Shown: piece after piece, positions 54,841-64,000 of the stretch | How the letters are laid out: the number at the start of each line of letters is the position of its first letter | Numbering within the stretch: position 1 is the first letter of the stretch | Source of the DNA: Echinarachnius parma | Lineage: Eukaryota > Echinodermata > Echinoidea > Clypeasteroida > Echinarachniidae | DNA: 64,000 nt | Direction: 5' to 3' | Assembly (NCBI GenBank): GCA_037951105.1 | Contig: JBAMJV010003995.1 | Location: 1-64,000 of the forward strand | Translations under genes and position numbers: made by a program | The notes under the pieces: model-generated | What the model was told of the DNA's origin: nothing | Database searches by the model: none | What the model saw: the letters and a program-made list of their open reading frames with translations, nothing else

Positions 54841-55548
54841 ATGGGAAGTACTTCAAGCTCAGACGAAACTTCAAGCTCAGACGATGAGACATGTGTGTCC
54901 GAGTATGACCGACAAGCGGCGGCGCAAGCACAGGTATCCTACAAGTCGGATTTTACATCGCCTGCTTGTCTCGTCAGTAACCTGCAACCAGGTGATCTTA
55001 TCCAAGAGAAAGCGGATAAGGTTCACGAATGGTTTTACAGCCACTGGGCTGTCTACATAGGGAACGGAGAAATTGTGCATGTTATTAGGCAAGAGGGTGT
55101 AGTAAAAGCAAATCTGGTGAAAGCCCTTGCAGGGACCAGTGTTCGGAAGAATAATCTCCTGGATGATTGGTTTGTGCCGCACAATGCGCAAGATATTGTT
55201 CATAATGCAAGACAGCGCATTGGCACAAAGTGGAAGTACAACCTGCTAACAAATAACTGTGAGCACTTTGCTACCTGGTGCCGGTATGGTACCGAGGTAA
55301 GCATCCAGGCATTTGGCATCTGCGACGTGCAAGAGGGTACTTTGCCTTTAACGGAATACAACATGTTTCAAATGAGACCTTTGGTAGAAAGGAGCGCTAC
55401 ATTAAAAAGCTGGATCCGACGTAAAATAGGAAAAGACAACCCCAAAGTGCTTTTTTACATAGACAAAGTAGCCGCAGAAGCTACAGCTGCTGTAAGCGAA
55501 GCTTCAGCTGTTGTACGTGTGCCGGGCACATCGCGAATATTGTTTTAA
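54841..55548 (+). CDS. LRAT-domain protein (H-Ras-suppressor/LRAT family)
   Basis: 235 aa, single open exon, start in good context (AACCATGG). Residues 1-20 are Ser/Asp-rich. The LRAT domain covers about 40-155: LVSNLQPGDLIQ (44-55), His68 in HWAVYIG, His80 in IVHV (spacing of 12, as in LRAT and PLAAT proteins), and Cys140 in NNCEHFATWCRYG. These make the permuted NlpC/P60 papain-like triad that uses an acyl-cysteine to move acyl groups between phospholipids and acceptors, or to cleave phospholipid. The tail (about 185-235) is basic then Ala-rich (VAAEATAAVSEASAVV), without a clear membrane helix, so the C-terminal anchor typical of PLAAT is uncertain. The 3' end is near the TTAA element at 55925. 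Substrate cannot be read from sequence. Confidence 0.92.
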   Translation: MGSTSSSDETSSSDDETCVSEYDRQAAAQAQVSYKSDFTSPACLVSNLQPGDLIQEKADKVHEWFYSHWAVYIGNGEIVHVIRQEGVVKANLVKALAGTSVRKNNLLDDWFVPHNAQDIVHNARQRIGTKWKYNLLTNNCEHFATWCRYGTEVSIQAFGICDVQEGTLPLTEYNMFQMRPLVERSATLKSWIRRKIGKDNPKVLFYIDKVAAEATAAVSEASAVVRVPGTSRILF

Positions 55549-55920
55549 TTTCGCTCGTATCGATCTTCGATCGATCTTTCGCACAAATGTCAATTGTTAT
55601 TTGAAAGAACACTAATACTGAACAACCAACAATTAGCAAACAAAATTGTATATTTTTGGGTGAAATCTTCACTTGTTGGGGTTGTTGGTAAATCACAACT
55701 TCAGATTTAAACGAAAGTATGGAGAGTAAAGAATTAGCAAATTAAATGTAAATCCACCTAGCAGAACAGTTTTTTTTTCTCGAAAGGCTGCGTAAAACTG
55801 TCCTTTCTTTAATCTTCTCTTTAAATGTATTCTTTGATTTCGCAACCGTGGTAAAAAGATTGACAACAATGCGCGTGCTAAGCATATCGATTCCGTTTAC
55901 GCCTAACGGACCCCGTTTAC
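55549..55920. other. 3' flank of the LRAT-domain gene
   Basis: No consensus AATAAA seen close to the stop. No other gene. Confidence 0.4.
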
Positions 55921-55924
55921 TTAA

Positions 55925-56338
55925 AGGGACTGTCCTTCTTTTGCAAGCCAAATTTCAAAAGTTGCGAGGTTATTGTCTTATATGAAAGAAAATGTCATTT
56001 AACAGCATGCCTGAAAAGATTAGAGCTTGAAATATCTTTTTCGTGGAGTTATAGACCTCAAAATAATAAACCGACTGGCAGCGTTAATTCGCATTATACG
56101 AGCATTCACCATTTCGCACACGGATTCCACGCAGTACCACATTGCTGCGCGTGACCCCTGCATGACCCGCGCCTCAGACCCGCGCTACGTGACCCGCTCA
56201 CAAATCAACAACGACATAAGCGAATACTAAACAAAATATCAAAACCTCGCTAAAACTTATTACATGTAATTGTATATTCTTCATTTTCGACACATTTTCC
56301 CGTGACATACCTTGACAAATGTCGGCTTCACAATAGAA
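55925..56338. mobile_element. TTAA-type element, family D copy 2
   Basis: TTAA at 55921-55924, then AGGGACTGTCCTTCTTTTGC. Closely similar to 41194-41607 up to GTCGGCTTCACAATA, after which homology stops; the right terminus was not found. Confidence 0.75.
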
Positions 56339-56599
56339 AGGGCGCTTTACTGGTAGCGGACGTTCATTTATTTTCTCTCAGTTCGACCATTTTTTTATCT
56401 TAAAATATCACCTTTTGATTTGGACATCCAACTTATTTTGCACAAGATTCTGTTTGCTTATGTGGTTGTACGTCGGTTTTGTAAATTTGCTGTTCTTTAT
56501 TTTGTGCATTTCGTGATATTTTGGACGATTTTGTTTTGGTCATTGTCATCTCAGCACAACTGTCAACTCAACCCGGTTAAGTAAATGTTTGATTCTTAA

Positions 56600-57060
56600 G
56601 AATTGCAACTCTTAAGAATTGCAAAAATGTGTGTTCAAACGATGCAAATTCTCGAGAGTTGCAATTCTTAAGAATTAAAACCGGAAGTAGTGTGCGCGCC
56701 TTTCTCATTTGAGGTCACGCGCACTCAGTTGACTTGTTTTCACACCGAAAGCATATCTCGGTCATGGGGTCAACCTAAACTACGAGTCTCGTAGTTGATT
56801 GTGTTTAGACGGTAACAAAAATCGCGCGCTCATTCTGCGCAAAATCTTACAAGTATCTTGTGGTTATCTTGTGGTTTGGAAACCACAAGATAACCACAAG
56901 ATAACTACAAGTTTGCAGTGCGCGCAATCTTGAGGTTTGGAAACCACAAGATAACCACGAGTTTTGCGTGTTCAAACGAGCGCTAACCACAAGATAACCA
57001 TAAGATACCTCTAAGATTGCAAACCACGAGATAACCACAATATTGGCTTTTACTGTGTGA
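56600..57060. repeat. Nested short palindromes
   Basis: Alternating direct and inverted copies of AACCACAAGATAACCACAAG, including a perfect inverted repeat with 23-bp arms and a 2-base spacer at about 56856-56903. A second set (CTTAAGAATTGCAA) lies at 56600-56680. Non-coding. Confidence 0.8.
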
Positions 57061-58250
57061 ACGCAGCTATCGTAACGCGCAACGGCGCATATATTAATCA
57101 ATACGTCTGTAATTAAGACTAGCAACACTTACATTATCGTATAGTTTGATTTTGAACTTGAAACTTCGCCTCGAAAAGGAAGATTAACAAGAATGTATTA
57201 ATTCACATTCCAGGTAAAGTTATAGATTAGTAGTGTTGACATTGTTACTGATTGGATATGATTAGTGTGAATTTGATAGTGTCGTATTGTTGTTGTTGAT
57301 TGCATTCAGAGTGGCAGTGCAGTTGACTTAACTAGACGCTGCGTTGTAAGACGCACAACACAGTATATTTGCACAGGCTAAATTTCGATTTGAAGCTTTC
57401 TGAAATTGTTCCTAAAATTCCTTTTATTGTCAGATATTATGATAATGTTTTATATCGGATAGTTTAGAATGATACTTGGTGTGCAGAATGTGAATAGTTT
57501 TGACTCTAAACTTTGTTGTAAAGGATATAATTAAGCATGTTTATAATCGTAGTTACACTTTTAGCGACTCCAAATCACCGTTGATATGCAAATTGCAAAA
57601 AGCTCAAAAAGCTCATTTACATACGAGCGTCTCCCGGAGCCAGTAATTGATTATAATAATAATAATAATAATAATGGTGGCTACTTATATAGCGCACGTT
57701 CCGTCTTTCGACGCTCGCGGCGCATCACTAAAAAATTACCTCTATTTGTAGTTTTCTGCTATTTAATGTAAAGCTAAAATCAATTATAGCTTACTATGAT
57801 AAATAATTGAAATGTTGAGAAGGCTTGCCTTTAAATGAATAGATGTATTATGTATTAATGTCCTATTTACTTGAAACAGACTCGACGAGCGAGCGGCGCG
57901 CGTATGCGTTAAGTGGAATGAACACGGTTCAATTGTATTTGTTAGTCGTGGAATTTGATTAAATTATAACTATTAGAAAGAGTTATGTGCTTGGAAATAT
58001 GGCTTGTATGATAACTATGGAAACATTGAATTACAGGATAATGTTGATATGTAAATAAGAGATGAAGTCTTTAAAATAATTGGATATATTTGGCAATGAA
58101 ACGAGCCGTTTGGTATCTTTCCAGTCCGCACGCACGCACTCCTCGCATCGTAGGTTGCTTTCATTAAAGTCCACATAAAGCATTAATGTGCTTATATAGA
58201 AGTGTTTTTTTCTTGGGTTCAAGTTAGAGTAGATGGAACATTGACAAATA
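57061..58250. other. Non-coding; LINE tail at 57640-57720
   Basis: ATTATAATAATA repeats followed by GGTGGCTACTTATATAGCGC look like the inverse of a CR1/L2-type 3' tail. No other element or exon supported. Confidence 0.45.
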
Positions 58251-58259
58251 GTAAGAAAG

Positions 58260-59850
58260 TATAACAAGAAATCCCGCAGGGAAGTGTGATCAGTCCGCTG
58301 CTTTTTACGTTTATGTTAAATGATCTTGAATTTTGGAATAAAGAAGTAAACATTTCATTTTATGCGGATGATATTTGTATTTGGTTCTCTATTTGAAATT
58401 TGAAATTTGTAATAAATAAAGTTCAGTTGGAGTTGGAAGAGATACAACAATGATGTTAAAGATGGGGAATGTATATTTTATCGTCGAAGTCAACGACAGT
58501 TTTGTTTTGGTCGACGGGGAAAAGAGTTAGATTACGGATAAGAGATTGTATTATCCCACAACATAATTCACACATATTTCTTGGTGTGTGGTTTGATTTG
58601 TAGACTAACTTGGTCTGCTCATATTGATAGTAATGTTGAGAAATGTAAACAATATTTGAATTCATAACGATGTATAATTGGTACGAAATGGGGAGGCAAT
58701 TCCTACGTATTGCTGATGTTATATAAAGGCCTTATAATACCTGTTATTAGATTATGGATGTGACGCATATGGGCCAGCATCGTATACATTGTTGACAAAA
58801 TAGACTCAATACAATATCAAGCACTGCAGTGAATAGTTACTGGTGGTTTTCCTGCGACATCCTTAGCAGCGCTTCAGGTCGAGTACGGGAAACCCCCTTA
58901 GAGTTTCGTGGACTTATTTCTGTTGATAAAGATACATTTTATTTGCAAACAAGAAAAGATAATATGCCAACAAATAATTTGTTATTTAATTGTTGGCAAT
59001 ATTAGAGTAATATATTATGTAAACAAAAAAGGGGCCCTTTATTAATCGAGCTTGCACTTTAGAAAAAACTAAACTTAGAAACACAAGCAGATGGAATTCC
59101 TAGCACTCCTCCTTGGCACTTTGTGAAGCCAAACGTGTCTTTTAGTATACATGATCAAGTGAAGAAGAAAGAGTCGCTTCCAATAGAACAGTTGAATTGT
59201 GCATTAAAAATATTGCAATAAAGTGGAATAATTATTTGCAAAAATATACAGATTGACCTAAACTTGATGATGGTTTGACAGGCGCAGCTTTATATATTCC
59301 AAAGTATAAGATAACCTTACATTGGATAGAAGACTATTCTCCAGTATATGTCGTGATACTATCATACTTCATGTCAGCCCTGCAGGATATTACAGTTATG
59401 AATAAAGATATATAGTATAATTGTATACATTTTGTATATTGGTATAGATATATATTTTGAATGAATACCTGCCCACTGTAAACTACATCGAAAAAAAAGT
59501 GCTAACTGTCTAGCCAAGCAAGCACCCCCAAATTAATATGTAGATGTACTTGTACCACGGAATAGATATGATTTTCTTAATTATATGAGTAAATAAATAA
59601 TTATGGCAAAATCAGTGGGAAAGAATAGCAAATGAAGATTTTTATTTGGAATTCAACCACTTGTAGTAGAGTGTATTAACCTTGTTGGGTTTTGTAGAAA
59701 AGATGAACGATTATTACATCAAATGAGAATGGGGAAATGTAAGCTAAATCTTTATAAATTTAGTATAAATAAGCATGAAACTGGTCTTTGTGGTTATTGT
59801 ATGGAATTTTAAACAATGGAACATAATTTAATTGATTGTTAAAAGTGCAT
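58260..59850 (+). pseudogene. Second-type LINE ORF2, heavily decayed
   Basis: Plus strand, several frames. It begins inside RT: IPQGSVISPLLFTFMLNDLE, then ISFYADDICIW (catalytic Tyr-Ala-Asp-Asp at about 58360). Around 58740-58920: DSIQYQALQ, VTGGFPATSLAALQVEYGKP, LEFRGL, the thumb/connection motif of I/nimb-type LINEs. Near 59700-59850: HQMRMGKCKLNLYKFSINKH, ETGLCGYC...MEHNLIDC, a CxxC-H-C knuckle at the C-terminus. The RT N-terminus and endonuclease are absent, so the copy is 5'-truncated. Numerous stops. Confidence 0.75.
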
Positions 59851-60569
59851 GTATATACAAGAGAGAAATATATTGTTTTTTGATTGAAAGTAAAACAAAT
59901 GAGTTTATATAATTTATAGGGGAAAGAAAATCATTTGCAGCCTATGATGGCCATTATTAAAGCCGCTGATAAATAAATATAATTTATAATTTATAATAAT
60001 TTAGTGAATGTAATATAAATGAGTATATGAATATAAAAACAGCCCTAGTCCATGACAGGTCGTTTCGAGAAAGCAAGAAAAAATCTTATATTTGCTTTAT
60101 TTCTTCAATAACATTATATTTGACCATTACGGAAAGCCAACACACTAAATACAAGTGTAAATGTACATATCTGTTTATAAATAACATTCACGTTACTTGT
60201 GTGGGGGGATCATTTTGTTTGAATCAATGGACTTCGGTCGTTCTTTGAATCATATACAGAGTTGACTATACTAGTAATACCTGATTGGTTGAAACGCGTA
60301 CATTTTCTGACTTACGATCAATCGTAACTTACAATCGATTGTATCTCTTTCTGCAACGGGGCCCAGGGAATTTGTGGGTATCTCATTAATTTGGAATGCA
60401 TTATGTTGTCTCATTGAATTATTACATAACATGTTTACTACAGTGGTCATTGAAACAATGTCAAAGAGCAGTTCAAGTGTGATATAAAGGTTATGCGTTG
60501 AAAATAAAAGTATGTCTGAAAAATAAATATGTTTAACTTTGGTTTTTCTTTGAGTTATTGCATTTTGCA
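59851..60569. other. Non-coding, nothing recognised
   Basis: AT-rich flank between the LINE remnant and the hAT-like element. Confidence 0.4.
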
Positions 60570-60577
60570 TCATGGTA

Positions 60578-62431
60578 CAGGGGTGTCGATCCTGGGGGGC
60601 AGGGGGGCGGTCGCCCCCCCCCCCCCCCCCCCCATGAAAATATTGGGGGGCGAACATATCATTTCGCCCCCCCCCCCCCCAATAATTCCGAAAATGAGGA
60701 AGAAAAAAATCGAGTGATATAATGCCAAAGGGGAAAAGACACATTTATCAATAATTAATCTTCAAAATAGCCGTTTTTTAGTTTGAAAAGGACTGTAAAT
60801 CTCTTCTTTTTTTTTGCCGCGCGCTTCGCGCGCATACAGTTTCTCATATTGCTAGTTTCATCCGGGATGCGGGAACTCACCTTTGGAAATACGTTGGGCA
60901 GCGTAATTTCTCAAACGCACACCTCAAACAAAGTTTATTTACCCCTCATCTATAGATACACCGTCACAGAAAATAAAATAATCTCTGTACATATGCGCTG
61001 AACGCAAATCAAATTGGAATATAAAGGAGCAGATTGTCCCCCTCCCTTTGTCATTATGTATGTTTGGTTCCATACCTATATACTTCATATTACGTGAAAT
61101 TTCTGTCTCAGGTGTGCACCAAATCGCACAATTTCACGCCCAAAATACAAAAGCTCCCCGTGATTGTGGGAGGGGGACACCCCCTCCCACACCCTCCCCC
61201 GCTCGGTCGCTTCGCCTCCTCGCAATGTCTCCCCTACACTTTTGAGAAATTGTTGACGCCCTTGCTTAGTTTCATAGGAGCCCAATGCCCTAGACTATAT
61301 CGATGGCTCTATAGTCGCTGGGCAATAAAAAGGGCAAAATGGCCGATTTTATCGTCAAATATCGATTTTGTTTTTATTTTCAGATAGAGTTCTTTAAAAC
61401 CTATCCGATGATATGTTTATAATTCCCCTATGTGCCCCACTTTTTGAGAAAATCAAAAATAACAAAAGGACAAAATTACAAAATTGCACGTATTTGGGCA
61501 ACAAAAAGGACAAAGTCGTTTTCACGAACTGCCGAGAGGTGTTATTTGGTTAAGAATCAATGTATAACGAATGAAATGTGTTATTTAACTACTTTTCCGT
61601 AAGAATACTGCATTGATCACAATATCCGCACATGCGTACGGCCACAAGTTTAACCAATTTTAATTCAAGTGACTACGAAATAACCCTTGCATGTTTGGCA
61701 TACACGACTAAACGCGCATATGATATTGGCAATAAAAAGGACAAAAATGGATTTGCCCTTTTAGCTGCCCATTATTGCGCCAGGTCGCGCGCATTGCTTG
61801 TGCATTATCAATGCGCGTAAAAGGGCAATTCGCATTTTGTCTTTTTTCATGCCCAATATTGACGCGATATCGTGCATGTAAAAAGGGCAAATTCAGAAAT
61901 GCGTAAATACCTCCGTTAAAAAGAACTGAGTGTAGCCCAAATTAAACGACTTGATCGCTTTATAGCCTACATAACTGTTTCACTAAACAAGATTACTGGA
62001 TTTGGCATTTGAAAAATATAATTGCCCAAAATGTCAAAATGTTGTTTCTTCCAAAAAAGTAAGTATCGTTTTTTGCTATCGATACCGTCAATTTGTCCTT
62101 TTAATTGCCCAGCGACGCATGATCACGTGGATCCATCTCATGCAAGGCTCAGTTTTTTCATTGCTATGCCCTTTAAAAATACGTTATGAGTAGGTTCACT
62201 ATTTTATATAATTTTAACACCCATGCTAGGAGCAAATGTCTGAAATCTAAAAGCTTCCGGGGGCTCCGCCCCCTGGACCCCCATTATTGTCCCCAAATAT
62301 GGGTGCCCCCCCCCCCCCAAATCAGGTCTTCGAGCCATCAAGACACTTTCAATGAGCGCATAATAAAAACTTCCGGGCATGCCAATGTGCCTCCCCTCCC
62401 CCCCAATCTCGAAAACGGATCGACACCCCTG
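60578..62431. mobile_element. Non-autonomous hAT-like element
   Basis: 1,854 bp. TIR CAGGGGTGTCGATCC on both sides, with a perfect 8-bp direct duplication TCATGGTA (60570-60577 and 62432-62439). CAGGG termini and 8-bp duplication define the hAT pattern. G/C homopolymers lie just inside both ends (60594-60680 and 62311-62406). The interior repeats an AAAAGGGCAA/ACAAAAAGGACAAA word about six times in both orientations (61325-61880). No transposase frame. Confidence 0.9.
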
Positions 62432-62496
62432 TCATGGTAATACGAGTGGCACATAGTTCAGGTATCTAGTTGACCAGCAAAACAAAAACACAAATA

Positions 62497-62715
62497 CAGT
62501 CAAACCTGCTAATGCGACCACCTGTCTATAACGACCACCTGCTCATAACGACCGCTCTCTGGTCCCCCCGTGAAAAATTATGTGTTAAGCGACCTGCGTA
62601 ATGCGACCACCTGCCTAACGCGACCAGCGACCACCCCATTTGGGTCCCGACGCACGTTTAAACCTGTGTATAGCGACCAAAAATAGCGCTTGAGCGACCA
62701 GGGCACCAATAAATT
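62497..62715. mobile_element. Pogo-like left end with GCGACCACCTG repeats
   Basis: TA then CAGTCAAACCTGCTAATGCG, followed by about ten GCGACCACC/ACGACCACC words. The terminus matches the inverse of 27520-27531. No right end in the following kilobase. Confidence 0.65.
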
Positions 62716-63200
62716 TACCTTTGTTCGCTAAAGGCTCCAATACTGAGCATATCAATGCATAAAACAATTCATTAAAAGGGACTAATCGACACCAAGTGGT
62801 TCAGACTCATAAACAAAGATTCGTTCACTTCACTGCAGTAAGCTACCTAATGCTGATCCTGAAATGCGTCACACCAAGACACTTCATTCAACATCACAAC
62901 CGAATTTGACATCTAACAATTATTATAATACTAATAGCCTAGGCGGGGTGTTTCCACATGTTTCTAATTATGTTCAATGATAATCCGCGTGTTACGACCA
63001 AACGATGCATCTTGACTTCAGAATTCTACAGAAAACTCGTTATGAGCATTTAAAAGTGCAGGTGAATCTTTCTAGTCTATTGATTAGTAAATAAATTGAC
63101 ACATTTAGACCGTGGGCCGAGGCATGAAAAGGGGCTTAGTTTTTGAGTTCCGTAGTCCAGTTCTGGAAAGTACTTTATTTTGTCCTAGACATGTTCCAAA
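62716..63200. other. Non-coding, nothing recognised
   Basis: No element or exon supported. Confidence 0.4.
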
Positions 63201-63229
63201 TATGTATATAAACCCCAAATGCAATGTTC

Positions 63230-63660
63230 CCATTTGCAAATTTTGGGCGTTAAGGAATAACGGCTAAAAACAAAGAAATAGTTAAAATCGGTTGCTAGGG
63301 GCATATTTCTCCCTAGCAACGGTGATCTATGTCCCACTTTAGAACCAAATTTTGTTGTAGGTATGTCCAATAAGGTATTTGAAGCAGAAAGCAATGTTCT
63401 CATTATTGAAAATTTAGCGATTGACTGGTAAACGGCTAAAAACAAAGAAATAGTTAAATTTGGTTGCTATGGAAAAGTTGCTCCTTAGCAACGTTGACAA
63501 ATGTTCCTTTAAATATACAATTTTCTCTGTTTTAGATGTATATGAATACAAAATGTAATCTTCCCTCTTAAAAAAAAATCAATATTATGGATTGACAGCT
63601 GAACTTTGGTTGCTAGGGACATATCTCTCCATAGCAACGGTAAAATATGTAACTATAAAT
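63230..63660. repeat. Three 146-172-bp tandem units with inverted GTTGCTA sites
   Basis: Each unit contains GGTTGCTA and, about 14 bp on, TAGCAACG: 63290-63320, 63462-63492 and 63608-63639. The two first units also share CGGCTAAAAACAAAGAAATA. Half-sites look like RFX X-box halves (GTTGCYA..TRGCAAC). Confidence 0.7.
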
Positions 63661-63770
63661 ATCCTTTAAATACCCTAAATTGTTTATATTTGTTATGCAG
63701 AGAATAACTGACACCCATCAAACCATACAAACATGCATTCTCTTAACCACCTACCATGCCTTCTCCCACT

Positions 63771-63955
63771 GAGGGGGGGGGGGGGGGGGCGCTGGACCCC
63801 CCCCCCCCCCCCCCCCACTTAAAAGAAAATTTCAAAAGCATAACATTTGATAAATTATACTTATTGTGGTGTGAGATGGATGGATTGAGATGAGATGGAT
63901 TGGGATGGGAGGGGTGGTGTTCAACTCCTTAATTGCCCCCCCCCCCCCCCTCGTC
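63771..63955. repeat. Paired oligo(G)/oligo(C) block and GATGG repeat
   Basis: A G run of 18 and a C run of 20 separated by about 7 bp can form one hairpin. Then TGAGATGGATGGATTGAGAT repeats and a further C run. No gene to the window end. Confidence 0.7.
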
Positions 63956-64000
63956 CTACCCAACCCGGGTGCGACCCATTTTTGTGGTCAGTAATGCGGA

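Noticed and set aside
60271-60744. 157-codon minus frame
   Set aside because: Spans the hAT-like element boundary and two G/C homopolymers; chimeric and low complexity.

Overview
This is eukaryotic, AT-rich nuclear DNA of a marine invertebrate. The evidence is long non-coding stretches, spliced exons, CR1/L2-like LINE tails ending in ATT repeats, Penelope-type ends, TIR elements with TA/TTAA/TAA/8-bp target duplications, and very many microsatellites and oligo(dC:dG) runs. The style of the interspersed repeats (GACCTTTGACCT repeats, TTAA-AGGG elements, pogo-like CAGTGGAACCT ends) suggests a deuterostome, perhaps an echinoderm. That is an impression from repeat style only. It is not a prokaryotic or phage region: there are no operons, CRISPR arrays or rRNA genes.

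Host genes are sparse. The one clear complete gene is an intronless LRAT-domain (NlpC/P60-type thiol acyltransferase) coding region at 54841-55548 (+), 235 aa, with the His-x11-His and Asn-Cys-Glu-His catalytic pattern. A second, unrecognised gene is inferred on the minus strand from about 26970 down to 25251. It has four exons, with two 3' coding exons joined in phase. An isolated candidate exon lies at 14138-14241 (+).

Everything else that can be named is mobile DNA. 0-12 kb: a 1.36-kb segmental duplication (586-1940 and about 9316-10665), two Penelope-like 3' ends with tandem palindromes and a hammerhead-like motif, a 1.5-kb TIR element (4730-6204), and a repeat carrying nuclear-receptor-type half-sites. 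14.5-22.9 kb: an LTR element with near-identical 236/239-bp LTRs, a 5-bp target duplication, a tRNA-Pro-like primer site and a Gag-like reading frame but no visible pol; two tandem 1.5-kb repeats sit in its leader. 23-29 kb: small TIR elements around the unrecognised gene. 29.9-33.3 kb: a CR1/Daphne-like LINE split by a 985-bp Tc1-like element. 34-37 kb: a LINE tail with a mariner-like foldback element, then a TAA-flanked 1.5-kb element. 38-46.6 kb: an RT fragment, TTAA elements, and a three-level nest (TTAA element in a 2.76-kb TA element in a foldback element). 49-54.2 kb: a fairly complete but decayed LINE with ORF1, endonuclease and RT. 58.2-59.9 kb: a decayed second-type LINE ORF2. 60.6-62.4 kb: a non-autonomous hAT-like element with an exact 8-bp duplication. 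63.2-63.7 kb: a tandem repeat with X-box-like inverted half-sites.

The most unusual objects are the young Gag-only LTR element, the clan of at least six TTAA-flanked, mostly AGGG-ended elements (one with a within-window empty site), and the Penelope-like ends with tandem AGTCCT/AGGACT hairpins next to a hammerhead-like fold.
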